A DNA stretch of 64,000 bases. Origin: Numida meleagris. Its lineage: Eukaryota; Chordata; Aves; Galliformes; Numididae. Below, piece by piece: positions 49,421 through 62,971 of the stretch. The position numbers and the translations under genes are program-made. The stretch covers positions 34,056,260 through 34,120,259 of the forward strand of contig NC_034411.1 of NCBI RefSeq assembly GCF_002078875.1, read 5' to 3'. The notes under the pieces are model-generated. The model had not been told where the DNA came from and searched no databases. It saw nothing but the letters and a program-made list of their open reading frames with translations. Position 1 is the first letter of the stretch. Every line of letters starts with the position of its first letter.

Positions 49421-52400
49421 AAGATGTGTTGTTCTCATACTTGGATATTCTGAAGCGTGCAATGCAGCCTATTGCACAAAAACACAAGAAAAATTGAGAT
49501 ACGTAGGAGACAGAAGTGTTCAAATCTGCCCTTGGCAAACAGTTAAGTGTTGTGTCCTCTCTTCATGTTAAAATTCTTTTTATTAAAAACAAAAACCCAC
49601 AGACCATACAAGTTACCTGAATTAGCTTTACTTCTTTTAATGGATGAAATGTGCAATCTGACTTTTTTAGTCTATTATGGTCTATATGTGCTGTATTGAT
49701 TTGTGTGTATCTAGCAAATGTGATCAATGATTTTTATGCATCAGAGACACAAATGATGGCCTGCACTTAAAAGCTTATTTCTAAATTTCAAACAACAAAG
49801 TGAAACTGTTGAAAAGCATATTTTCAATTAGATTTCACTAAAATGAAAAAATCTTGAGAGGTTTTCAGGTGAAGGCAGATGTAGAAAGTGCCAATCAGCT
49901 ACCAGATGAACATTATTTTTGGATACTGATCTAATGTTGTTTAATTATATCAGAGTGGAACTGACAGTTTTCAATTATCTTGTTATCTTGTTACAGAAAT
50001 AAAACAGGTTTGCTCATGAGATTAATTATCAGTGTATTTCCAAATGAGCGTGTACCCCAATCACTATTGTGATGTCATTTCAAGACATTGGTTTTAAGTC
50101 TTTTTTTCCATAGGTGACTCTGAAATCATGAAGCAAAAAGAATTATGTTGTGGAGAAACTACTTAATCTTTATTCTGCTGGTAATCTTGACTCATAAGGA
50201 CCTTCACAGTTCTTAGATTTTCCTTTCTACTGGGTGTGTGCTATATAAATGAAGCATCTGGCCTGGCTGTTGAGGTTGTGTAGCTGGCCCTAAAATGGCT
50301 GTGCAGTGTATTTCTATCTGGATTCCTACTACTCTGTGTGCTGTTGAGTCATAATTTTAGTAGGGCCATACTGATGAGGGACAAGGCATTATTCAGAGAT
50401 TTTTTTTTTTGTAGTTTTGACCACATACCTGCATTTGTTTTTATTGTATTTGTTTTTATTGCTTTCTGCTGTAATTAACTTGTTGGTGAGCTTTCAGTAA
50501 GCGAACTGGTTTAGTATGTTTTCGTGTGGTTCAAATAATAAACCATTCTTTTTGAAATTCTTCACCAAAAATCCTACATTACATGAAACAGAGTGAATTT
50601 AAAATATAGTTCTAAATGACTCTTGTTGAAAGTCTGAGTGTGCTGATACTTCTGAGTAAAGCTCAGGATCTAGGAACTAGGATTTGAGATGATTCTTGGC
50701 TGCAGAAAGCCAAGAGAGTATTTGAATACAAAGGAAGAATATTAATCTCGGTGCTGTTTAAATGAAGGGAATGTTTGTGGACTGATGAAGTAGAACTTTG
50801 CTAAAGCGAGAGATTGATCCTATCCTGAACTTCCTTTAGAGAAAGAATTTGAAATGCAGGTACTTCTATTTAGAAAGAGAAATTAAACTTAGATTTAATC
50901 ATACTAAAGTTAGTTGTAAATATTTGGATAAGATGCTTCCATGTTACTGTTGGCTGGTTCTTCTTGTGGAGCGACAGTAGTGGGTAAATTTTTCTTTCAG
51001 TTCCCCATCGTTACTCTTTGGTAGCTAAAAACTGTAAGGAGAAAAGATCCTTGTAAGCAAAATCATACATGGGAATGACTATAAACAATAATACTTCTGG
51101 AGACCCCATAGTTTAATTTCTGCGTTTGCCTCGGGTCTTATTTGCTAGTGCACACTCACATGCCAAGTATAGTCATGAATGTACACAAAATTTATACTAG
51201 TAGTTAAAAACCACTAGCTTTGTGTTCCTTCTTGAGTAGAGCATTTTTGTCAGTTGAATGCATCTGGCCTTTGACAAGACATACTTGTGTTTGATTACTT
51301 GGTGAACACGATGTGCAGGCACATGCAAGTTTGGTGAGCGTGCTGCGTGGGCAGTTTCCTTACCTCCCATGAAGAGTATGCTGCTTAATAACTGGTTTGA
51401 TAGAGAATAAAACTGTAGTTTCTGTCAGTGAAGATTTTACCAAATGATTAATTATTCATGTGGATTTGCATGCTGTACTTTTGCTGAAAAATGGTTTTAT
51501 TGTCTAATGTTAGTGTTGTGCATATGAGTATATACAATCATGCTATGTTTCTATAAGATGCTATAAGACCTTAAAAGAAATAGGAGGACTATACATTTTG
51601 TATGTGTTTTACCTGCAGATGAGGCAATTACTCTGTATAAGAGACTACAGAGAGAAGAGAGCTAGTGAGCATGAAGTTTAGTGAAAGATTTGTTGACCTT
51701 GATCCTTGTACTGCTTATATGAGCAATGTCCACAATGGGATATGGGAAAGTCTTTTCTTAACCAATATAGCAGCAAAACATATCTGCAATATTTCCTTTA
51801 ATATTTCTTGTTATGTCAGTCATGACAGATTTATGTTCCTGCCTCAGCTGCTTTTTTTATTTCTTTGCTTGCAATGATTTGATTTTTCTTAAAAGGAAAG
51901 AAAATGCATAACTACACATAATGACCTACATGATGAATATTTTTAATGTAACGAAGAAATTTAAATAAGACTTGACAATCTGAGTTATGATGTGTGGCAG
52001 AGAAGGAAAAAATGCTTTAAGGGTACTGTACTGTTCAGAGACATTCAGAGAGCTCTGCAAATCAGTGCTGAGAGTGACGGGCTCATATATCAACCATGAC
52101 TCTGCACCAGCTTGAATGTAATGAGTAATTCAGTAATATGGCTCTGCTATGGTTGAATGCTGCTTCTTGGTGAAATTTCATGAGGAAGTTTAAACAAAAA
52201 AAAAACAACAGGCGTCTTTAGCCTGTTCTATCTTAGTAGACGGAGGTGGTTTTAAAAATAGTAATACTACCCTAGAAATAAAAGTTGGGTGAACGGCAAG
52301 CTATAGAGATATAGATATATGAGAATAAGTATTTGCATTACACTTCAGCAATTTGTTTCTATCTTTTCTGTGGTATTTAGAGGTTGAGACTTCCTTATCA

Positions 52401-53510
52401 AATAGATTTGAATGAAAACCTGTAAATAAAGAGATTAGGAAAAGTATTTACAGGCAAATAATGATAAACTGTTGAGATTTGTATATTAGGTTACTGGAAT
52501 TATTCTGTTGGTAGGAGACCTTCAAATAAATACGAAAAAAACAACTCCAAAAACCTCACCCAAACCAATAATCTTAAATATCTATGCCATTTCTAATGCT
52601 GCTCTCTTTATGCCTCTGCTATGTTTAAGAAGTGACTTATTTGATCTTGTAGCTAATGTGAAACTTTATTGTAGCCTGAGAGGTTTTTCTTGCATCAGTT
52701 GTAAAGAAAAAATCAGTCTGTAAGGTCTTCCATTTGACAATATTTTTACTTTTTTTTTCGCTTTAATAATTCTATCAGTACCCTGCCACTTAGCTGAAAA
52801 TGTTATAGTGGCTTCAGGAAAGTATTTTTATTGCCAAGGCAAAATTGATTGGAATCAAATGATGTTTGTGTGGAGATGATAGCAAGGAGCCTCTGAAAGC
52901 TTTATGGAAGAGAACTAACTACTAGTAGTACACAAATAACTCTCAGTTCCCTAACTTTTATACTACTTTCTAAGTTATGCCAATGTTTCCAGAAAACAAC
53001 TTTTTGTCAAGAGTAGCTATGTTTTCAAAAATTGACAGGAAGTGCTGTTGGGGTAGGAAAGCACTTGAATGATGGGAGCTATGGTTTTCCCATGTTGAAA
53101 GCAGCTGTCATTTGGTTGTCAAGATGTGTCTGGTGTCCTTTGAGTCTCAGCTGTTGCTCCCAGATATTCAGGTGGTCATAAGAAGTCATAGAGGCTTTCA
53201 TCTGCTTTTTCTTGGATAAAAAGTAATATTCTTCCTTCTGTCCTCTCTTATATGCATTTACTCATTTACTCATGGAGTAATCTATGTCTGTCCCTTCCAC
53301 GGTGCACTACTGCAATCTGAGATTATCACATCAGACACAACTGGAAACTGAACTTTGTCCTTCATACTCAGAAATGGTCAAGTTTCTGATTTTTCACAAA
53401 CTGTTAAACTGGAATTCAAGCTTTTTATTTCAATGTTCTACGAAACAACTCTTTACAATGATCTTCGGAAATGTATCTCAGCATTCACAAGTTACATTTT
53501 TGACTATTTT

Positions 53511-53540
53511 TCATGTTTTTTCATGTTTTTCCATGTTTTT
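53511..53540. repeat. 10-bp tandem repeat, three copies
   Basis: The unit tcatgttttt occurs twice exactly and a third time as ccatgttttt. Confidence 0.85.
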
Positions 53541-54744
53541 CCTCATAATGACATGACTTAAAAATATGTAAAATGAGAAGTTTTATTACAACATGAACAG
53601 ATGGCATTTCAGTATAGAAATGACCTTTGAATCAGAAAATAAATTTTTACAGAAGAATTTTCTGACTCAGGTTTGATTGAACTATTAGGAATCTGTTGGA
53701 CCATTCTTTGTACTGAATATTGGTCCATGAAAAGATCTGCTTGAAAGCAGTAATCCTGAAATTAAAATGTGTAGAAGGTTGAAATAATGTTTCTTTTACT
53801 CTCATCTTGTTGGATGATACTGAGGAGTAAATATGGACAGGATCTAGCATGAACACCTTCCAGTGCCAAGACAATGAGTAAGGTGGATCTTGGGCATTGA
53901 GCTCAAGTTACCAAGGTCCCAGTGGTTCCAGGACATGTTACAATCTTATTTCTTAATGATAATCTTTCCCAGAAATAGAACTGCAGATGAGTCTCCTGGA
54001 AGACACCTGACTAAATACTTGTTCCTGCAGAGTAGAACAAATCAGTTAAGAGGAAGAAGGAGATATTTGGCCTTTTGGTGCTTGATCAAGTTGATTTTCA
54101 ATAACACAGGTGGTATCTGTGTGCTGGAATGATAAGCACAGTACAAAAAAACTTGAATGGGCTTTGGCCCTGTTGCAGTAAAAATGCACAGGTAATTAAT
54201 GGCAGGAGAGGAGCAAATGCCTCTCCATTAGACAGCTGCTCAGCACATTAGATTAAAACATGAGTCACTGAGTAGGACAGAAATAGTCATTGCAGAGGAA
54301 GCTGCTGGGCTTTGACAGCTTGGATGAGGAAGGTTGTTAAAAGTTCCGAGTAAGAATTCGAAATGAGGAATACTGAATACACTGTCAAAATACCTTGTTA
54401 GTGGAATGAGATGCTTTATGTCCCAGCTTAAAATTAATTCTGAAATGAGGAAAAAAATTAACATTTTGCTTTTAAGGATGAATCCATTTTTCTCATTAGT
54501 TGTCTATACCCTTATTCCTCACTTGGTAGGAAACCATCATTCTGTGATAAATGCCAGTTCAATTTGTCTGTCTCCAAGAGGATGGTGCCTGAAACACATC
54601 CTTGTGTATTTCTCCTGGGAAGTATATTGAGAGATACAGGGACCAGTAATTTTACAGTGAGGCTTTATTAGTAATAACTTGCAAGACCTTACTGCTACTG
54701 TGCAGCTCTTGTTACAAATAGCTCTTGCCAGACTATTTTAAAAA

Positions 54745-54928
54745 TTGATGAGAGATTTGATCCTTTCACCAGTTGCCTGGAGAGGCTGTGAGGTCTCCTC
54801 TTTGGAGATATTCAAAAGTCATCTGGATGTGGTCCCTGGCACCTTGCTCTAGGTGACTTTACTTGAGCAGGGGTTGGACCAGATGGCCTCCAGAGGGTAT
54901 TGCCACCCTCAACCATTCTGTGATTCAT
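54745..54928 (+). mobile_element. CR1 relic, 3' part
   Basis: Shows the CR1 3' sequence order: 'ggagaggctgtgaggtctcc', 'ttggagatattcaaaa', 'ctgctctaggtga'-like 'cttgctctaggtga', 'gggttggaccagatggcc' and a final 'accattctgtgattc'. About 180 bases remain. The open frame beginning at 54853 starts inside this repeat. Confidence 0.88.
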
Positions 54929-56089
54929 CCCTTTGTCCTGTACTAGCCTTATTTTTAACTAACACTTCCCTAATCTTGATTATCAAATTTGAGGCTTGTT
55001 TTGCATGCTTCTCCATTGCTTGTGGTGGAACAAGCTGCGCTATCCAGCTATTGGTAGTCCTGTGTGGAAACCTTGTTGACGCTGATGGCAGTTTTGGACC
55101 TGTAGAAGGAGGTTTCCTGTGGCTTGTGATTCCCTGCCAGGGAAACGGGAGTGATGGTTGGCCCAGAGAAGCTCTCCTTGTCTGTGGCCTTCCCAGCATG
55201 TCTTCTCATGTGCCACAGCCTCACTGACCTCTACACAGGTCTTGTTCAAGGTTCTCTGGGGTTTTTAGTGAGAGATGGATGTTACTCTCCCACTGTTTCC
55301 ACTGATGGAATTAAATGTGCCAGGCCAAGACTAGACATGAATCAAGCTGCACTGAGAAAAGCTAGTGTGGAGGGACAGAGTTGACCTATTCCCATTTGAG
55401 TTCTTTTAAGAAATGCTGCTAGGGTCTGAAAGATTGCTGCTTGTCAGGAATCTATCTTCTGTTTCATCAGTGTGCAGTGGTTGATTTCCAGTCCCTCATG
55501 CTTTGTGGCAGACTGTGCTGCTGCTGCTGTGACTGCTCAGAAGGAACAAAAGAAGGGAACGTTATTTAGAGTTGTTCTGCGAATGTAATTTCACGTAAGG
55601 ACTCCATTATGTTGTTTACAGCTTTTATCTCCCACCATGTGCTTTGCCTTTTAATCGCACCTTGTCCAATTCAGTTTTGGAGATCTGTTTATTTTATTCA
55701 GTCTAGAGAAGAAGATTAATGAGCAATATTTGTGGTGTTTTTTTCTTCACCTGCTGTGTATGCAGTGCTGCATCCCACTGCAGTTTGTCTTTTCTTTCTA
55801 TCCACTGGGTAACTGTCTTCCCCCCCTCTTTCCACCAATATAAATCTTCATAAGCTCATTGATGCCTCCCAGGAATATTTAGCCTTTCAAAAAGTTTGTG
55901 TGCATGTGTGTTTATACATACATAAAATGTATGTGCAGATGTTTGTATATATTTTAAATTAGATGCATACAGTATTTTAGCATTCACATACAATAGTTGG
56001 CTTTAGGTGTGTGAAAATTCATTATGAAGCAGATCGTACGTGTTTTAAAGACAGAGAGCTAAATGAAAACCTATGCTGTGTTTCTGTTC

Positions 56090-56595
56090 TTTTCCTACAA
56101 TAATCGTTGCAATTAAAATTGAAGTTTGCAGAATATTTGTCACACAAACAACTGTTCCTGTAGTTATAATTCAGAAATAATGGCAGCAATTAAATTCCAA
56201 ACAGCCTCCTGGCAGACGCATCAAAAGAGAAAATGGTCTAGTTCTATAATGGAGAGTCTGTTGTCCTGTGAGATGAGCCTGAGAATAGATTGTGTGCATA
56301 TGGGACTGATATGGAGGTCACGTAAGGAAGACTTTTTAATTTAATTAAAAGCATAATTAATGCTGGGGAGATTCTGTAGTCTTCTACAGTTGGATTTTAT
56401 GGACCTGGATTGTTTGCAAGCCAAAAAGTAAAGGAAATTTTGACATTTAAAGATTAAAGTATCACTTTTTTTTGCCAAGAAACTTATCTGATGGAGAAAA
56501 ATTAGCGAAATATTAAATGTCAATTTGCTGGCAAACACAAAATAGGCAATGTAAACCTCTGCGCCTCTCACTGAAAAGTTGAGAATAAAAACAGT

Positions 56596-56597
<2 letters not shown>
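56090..56597. promoter_or_regulatory. Candidate conserved non-coding element (speculative)
   Basis: The stretch is rich in homeodomain-like ATTA/TAAT cores, including 'caattaaaattg', 'gcaattaaattcc', the palindrome 'ttttaatttaattaaaa' and 'cataattaatgc', and it is free of recognisable repeats. Vertebrate developmental enhancers often look like this. This is a compositional judgement only; no alignment was made. Confidence 0.2.

Positions 56598-56625
<28 letters not shown>
56598..56625. repeat. Poly-T tract (28 nt)
   Basis: The longest homopolymer in the window. It could be the A-tail of a retroposed sequence on the minus strand, but no parent gene was recognised in the bases to its left. Confidence 0.92.
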
Positions 56626-56630
<5 letters not shown>

Positions 56631-56713
56631 CTGTCTTGTTAGGTAAACTCCGCCTCAAGTATTTTCCATAGTAGTGTTATATGCCACAGCTTTTGTAAAT
56701 GGCAGCGGGTTCC

Positions 56714-56737
56714 AGTGTGTGTGTGTGTGTATATATA
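56714..56737. repeat. (GT)n(AT)n microsatellite
   Basis: About eight GT units followed by about three and a half AT units. A short simple repeat. Confidence 0.9.
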
Positions 56738-59700
56738 GTATTATGCTAAAAGGTATGCCATTAAAACATATATTTTGAAAATAAATGATACATTAAGAAT
56801 GTAGTAAAATAATCTTTGCGTTTTGAAACTTCAGTGTATTCAGTGAACCATCTGAACAACATAGTAAACTCAATTTTAAGAGAAACAATTGTCTGTGCTG
56901 AAGTGAGAATTATTTTATTTGATGATTCTTCATTGTATCAGCTGTTAATAAGCCTTAGTTGTGTTTCTCCAGCAGAGAAATGAAAAGGATTTTGTGGTTT
57001 ATAGTGGTTCAACGCCTTAGCTACTGTCATGCTACTGGTTCAGCATTTCTTTTAATTGGCCTGATAGCGAAGGGTCGTCCTTCATAAAGTCACTGTTCAT
57101 AACCTCTGTCTTGCTTGAATGACATCAATTTATGTGTCTATTGTAAAGTTACTGGGCCAGCAGTTTGAGACACTGATGGCTTATTTCAATATATAGGTGT
57201 CTTGAGATATAACGATTTTCAGTTATTGAATGTCTTCATTAGAATAACTGGGATAACGCTCATTTGATGTCTGTGACTTCTGAAGATAGCATTTGCATAC
57301 TTAGCTTTAATGAATGGTAAAAAATTGTTTCTTTCTTGCAAATTCTAGTGAGGTACCCTGATTGCTGCGAAAAAAAGTGTCAATTATCTTGAAATCAGCA
57401 ATAAATACTGATAGTTATCGAGACTATTTTAAATAAGTTATCCAGATTATACCAAAGGCTGTATTCCGGAGTGGTTTCTGGCTCAGCATCTTTAACTTTT
57501 TAGGATGTTTCTACTGTAACATCTTCTCTTTTCAGGTCATGATGATTAAACCCACCTTCCTGGCATTGGAAGTGTGAATGTCTGTACTAATTCAGCAAAA
57601 GGAGAATTTCCTTGTGGGCTGTGAACTGGTAGAACTGGATAGACCCTTGCCCCACTTGTGCTATGTGTTCTTCCAGCTCAAGGAAATGATTCCAAGCTTC
57701 TTCTGCCATCAGAATAGCATTTCTCTTCAGCATAACCCCTTTTCAGGATTTCCTGACTACATTGTTCTTGGTTTTTGCATTGAAATCTTTCACTGTGTCG
57801 TCAAACATAATTTTCTGTTTAAAATCACAAACGGTCTCCCATTAAAAGATTGGGTTAGCTGAAGCTATTGCGGTCTCCTCACTTGTTACATATGGTGGGT
57901 AACCATTTACAAGAAACGAAGCTATGGTGTGATTCTTGTATAGTGGTTCATCGTTCTTGGGATTTAGGCAGTGGTGAAGGTGTACGTAAGAGGTTGCAAA
58001 ACCTGAATAGTAGATCATTGTAGGATCTGACTGAAACTGATACACTGGTATCATATTGTGCCTGGCTGGGCTTTTATTTAACTTGCTTTTTATTCTTTTT
58101 TTTTTTTTTTAAGAATCTCCCCACAAGGGCCTTTTGCTGACCCTCCTGCACCTCTTTCCACTTCTTCTCTTCTTTCCCACCCCATATCCTGATGGTTGAA
58201 AATGAGTCTCTATATTCAGCGTGTCCCAAGGCTTGTGTCTGCACTTCAGTTAGAAGGTGAAGTCAGAAGAAAATAAGGAATGGCAACTTTTTATAAGTTT
58301 ACTGAAAATTTGCACAACCACCCAGTTTCAGTACGAAGGAACATAGTAGATGTCACGTTTGCCAAGATTCTGCAGTCTGGCTTGGTCTTTAAACGAACTG
58401 TTTGAGCTATAATAATTGTTGCATATTTTGTGTTTAGTTGCAAGATTTTTATTTTTAATGTCAGCAAAACAAGAGTACTAAAATAGAGAGCCAGCCAAAG
58501 AGAGTGGGATTTGAGGAAGTATTCGAAAGTTATGTGGATGCTTCCAAGATAAAAGAGGCAGCCTGAAATACAGGCAGCACTTGCAGGGGAAACTTAAAAT
58601 AGCGGGTGGGTTACAAAGAGAAAAGAAAGAGCAGCTGGTGAAAAAGACAGAAAACAAGATAAGATACTAGGTGAAGTGATGAAACTGGGAACAAGCTTAA
58701 GATAAATGCTATAAACTTCTAATGACAGAGGTGGTGAAAATTGCAGGGATTTTCCTTGCTGGTTTCACATGGAAGTGGTGGGATTGCTTAGTAGATTTCT
58801 GTTAGGCCATTATTTTCTTAACCACTTACTCAATGTACATGGTATATAGTGCATGTTCTGTAAATGTGGTTTGAGTTATGAAAACTCAAATGCATTAATG
58901 CATTTAGAAATGCTGTTACAGATCTTAAAAAATGTTTGAAAGCTGAAAGGGAAGAGCCGAAAGCTAAAAAGTGCATCTTAGCAAAAATGAACTTTTGTTG
59001 CAAAATTTTGAGAGGACTCATTTTTGAAGTCTGTGTGCTTCCTTTGAGCACGGAGTCTTTTGTTCCACCTTTATGAATTTGGACCCCTCCTGTCCTCTCC
59101 TCCTCCTCTCCCCTCTGGCTCTCTCCATCATTTCACAATTTATCTTTGCTGCCCAGGGAACGCAACCATCTGGGGCTTGTGGCTTCATCCTGCTTTGATG
59201 TCAAGGTCAAAATCTTTTAATTTTGAAGGTAGAGTGGGTAGCATGACCCCAGGATCTGCTGCTGTATGTTTAAATCCCATCAGTGTTCTCCAAATGACAA
59301 TGTCTTGGATTTCTGCCTGCCAGCTTCTTTATTGAGCTCTTTGGTTGTATTTTGTCTAATTTCACTTGACAAAATTATAACATAAGGAAGCAGTAAACAT
59401 TGCGATAGACTAGGTACTAGTAATTTATTTGTTAATTCAAAAAGCTGGTGGCATTAAGAACTTCCAGCTAAGTAAAAAGAGCCTAACAACATTCTTATTA
59501 CAGTTGTTAAATGGAAGAGTGTATTTACAGAAAGTGAAAGCAAGGTAGATCTGACAATGCAACAGAGATTAGTTTGCCCTGATTGCTTTAGGAAGTTAAT
59601 TGTTCTCTGTTGTAGTTTCCTTACCATTTCTTTAGCCAACATTGGAAACATTAGCTGTACTAAAGATGCTTTTCCCAAGAACAGAAATAGATACAAGACA

Positions 59701-61734
59701 TTGCAAAAGGGAAGAATTCTAGGTATCTTTTGTGTATACAGGGTTAGGGATTTTAGCAAGAAATTGAGACTTCTTGTAGTCAATTGTGCTACAGTAACCC
59801 AACAAAACAGTTACAAGATTTTTGTTCTTTAATGGGCAGAATAAAGTATTTCTTGCGACTTTAAAAATGTTTGAGACAATATTGCCTAAATCTTGCACTC
59901 CATTGCCCTTATCCCTGATCTCCTCATTCTTTCCCACCAAAAGAATGCCTGAATCTGATATTTTTGCATAGAAAACTTCAGCCAAAACAGATTATGTGGA
60001 AGAATTATGAGCCTCTGAGAACAGCTCATAGTTTCAGTGGCCTCAGAAATGTAGTTGCTAAGAACTTTTGCTTCTATTTTGCTATTACTTGGTAACAGAT
60101 GAAGAAAACCTACAGGTTTCTTAATTGTTTACATACATAGTTTTCTAGTTGATATGCTGTTTGAGTTGCAGAAAGGCAGTTTTTTATTCATTACATACAA
60201 CTGAAAATCTCCATTAGGCATTTATATGTTCCAGTTGAGTGAGTATTTTGAAAGGTCATAGTCAAATTTGCATGCACTGATGTCTTGTGGATATTCTTGT
60301 GAATATCAAACGGCTGCACTTGAGGAAGCTAAACAAACCCCAGAAAGCAAATGTGGACTTACAGATGAGCTCTTTCCATTAGTGAAAAGCAAAAAGAACC
60401 CTACTAAAAACTTGAAGAATAGGTGAAAGGATATACCAGATAACTGATAACATCGAAGCAAATACCACTATGATAGTCATAGTAAATATCTTACATCTTT
60501 TTAACTGTTTTCAGTGAATTAGAGGCACAGTAAAAGATTGCTTAAAAAAAACCTGGAGTTATATTCCTGATAAGACTATTTGCTTAAAGTCATTGAAGTT
60601 TTATTGGGTTTGGTCTCTTGCAGACTTAATCTTTTGTATTGAAATTAGATGTGGCAGTCACACTTCCAAATCTACACTGGATGCTATACTTCTGAGAAAG
60701 CTGAAAAAGATCTTTAAAAACAGAATTTGTAGGCATTTGTAAGAAAACAAATCCTACAGCCATATTCAGTGGAGTAGCTGTGTTGACTTTTAAAGAGTAT
60801 GACATATTTATGTGGATAAGATGAATTATTTCTGGTCAAAAATGTTTTTGTCTCTGCTCAGTTTGGAATAAGATTACTTATGCTGTATGTGCAAATTGTG
60901 GTTCTACTCAGTGGTCTAGACATATGGGCATTTGTGTTGACTAAGCTATTGTCTCAACTCTGTCAGCAAAAGCTTACATTTTTAATGTGGTGATTTTCAA
61001 AGTTTCTCAGCATTCTACCTTTTTTACCATCTGTAAAGAAGGTTGTTGCATTTTTTAAAAAATCATTATTTATTCATCTTAATTTAGGAAGCTACTTTAT
61101 CTGAAACTGAGCTAAAGTCTACATATAAAAAACCAGCAAGAACTTGGTCATAAATAGAACCAGATGCAGCGGGCCTGTCACATTCCTGATGGCCTCCAAA
61201 CATGTGGTCTAGTACTTCTGGTGAAATGGACATCACAAATTAGGCTTTCAGTACAAGTTCTGTCATTATATACCACTGCTCAGGACACATAAATAAAATC
61301 TACAGAACATCAAATTTAAGTTACAAATCCTACATAACAGTATTTTATATGTAGTGACAAGTAGAAGCAAAGAGACCTGGTTGGTTGAGAAACTTTGTTG
61401 AAGGTACACAGATTGCAAATAGTGCTCCTTAAAACATGATAGCTCTATTTTTTTAGTATTCATGGTTGGTCAAAAGTATTGAAACTGTAGTATTATTTCT
61501 GCTAATTTATTTCTGGAAAGTGCTGACCCAGTCTTTAAATGTTTCCAACTAAGTGTCTCATTTTTAAATGTTTCGAAATGGTTCAACCAGGTGCTTGCTG
61601 GTTTTGATCTATCTGCTTTATATTTTTTTTAATTTTTAAAATAACCATAATTAACTCAAGTTTGCTTGATATCCTGCGCAAAATTAAGCTTTCTGAAGAA
61701 ATGCCTTTGAGTGTTTTGTTACAGTGCTTTGCAG

Positions 61735-62020
61735 GCAGTTTTTGAATGCACTCTTATAAAGATCTCAGCTGCCCAGATAGGAGGCTCTGTGACCAGCGCT
61801 ATTAGCATGGAAATGAACCAGAGCAGTTCCCTGAGCAGACGTGGTTAACTAGGGCTCATTGCTGTGCTAATCTTGGATCTTGAGTTAGAGTATTGGCAAC
61901 GTAATCTTGCATCATCCTTTTGAGGACTGAAGTTTAAGTGCTAGCGGTGCGCTTAAGCCCGTGCCTTAATTCACTGGTGTGAATAGTCAAATGGACTTGC
62001 TTTCTCAGCTAGCTAGCTGG
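61735..62020. promoter_or_regulatory. Candidate conserved non-coding element (speculative)
   Basis: Non-repetitive sequence with a mixed-composition core, 'attagcatggaaatgaacc', 'acgtggttaactagggc' and 'ttgctgtgctaatcttgg'. The first resembles a POU/octamer-type composite and the second an HNF1-like GTTAA half-site. Such motif density is only suggestive. No comparison was possible. Confidence 0.18.
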
Positions 62021-62971
62021 AGTAGTGTTTCATGTCACAAGCAGCATTAATCTGTTTATGCAATTCACAAGGTCAGTGGTCTATTCTATAAGCCTTTTTT
62101 TAATGAGCGTGTGCTTAACAGAAGATTTAAGACAACAAAGCGAGAATAAAAAATTAAGCTTTTGTTTCTACTGTGGAAGGATTTTAAAAGTTATTTGTAT
62201 ATTCAGAATGTTTAATTTATTGCTATTACTGTTAAGCCCTTCAGTATTTTCTTCATTCAGAGGGAGAAACAGAGCCAGAAATTTGATGAGTATATTGAGA
62301 AATCAATAACACAAGCTATAATTCTTAACCCCTTTCTTACTTATTGGGTCACTCGTTAATTCTCTGCTTGTTCAAGATTTTTTTTTCAATAGTTCATCTT
62401 GCACTGTGCTTTCCTCTGCTTTGGCTTTTTCTTTGAACTACAGTAGTGAACTTCACTGTCCTTAACTCATTTTGTACTAGTGTACTATGTGTCGTTCCAC
62501 TTGAATGCTTAGAAAGTTAAAACTTTTTCCTTATAGCAGTGAGATTGACACAGCTAGAAGAAACATAAAGCCGGTAAAAGCAGCAAACTCGTATTGTGAA
62601 ACTGAAGGAGGCTTACAGGTTTTGTTGCTGTCCTCAATTTGTTTGGTCTGAGGTACTGCAGAACTTCAAGTATACAATCACACAAAAGGCGATCGCTTCT
62701 TTATATAGTCTCTGGAAGAAGTCTTTTAGGCAACCCAGCATGCTAAAAGTAGTACCTGTCCATCAAGGCACAACTGCTGTCTGATCTTTTTCCGTGCTTC
62801 TGCGTGCTTTGCAAACAAGTGACTAATCTTGCCGGTTTGCTGTAGTTATACATAGTATAAGTTCATTCAGACTGTGTGTGCTTCTGGATATGTATCTGTC
62901 CAGTAACATTACAGAGTCCTGTAGCACTATGACCTGAATAATCACACAATAGTGTATGTGGTGCTGGGTAT

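Noticed and set aside
49227..49538. Minus-strand open frame of 103 codons
   Set aside because: Contains a remnant of the CR1 reverse-transcriptase ORF, so it belongs to the antisense CR1 relic and is not a host gene.
54853..55227. Open frame of 124 codons, + strand
   Set aside because: Its first 75 bases lie inside a CR1 3' end and the rest has no recognisable domain. The reverse strand is open too.
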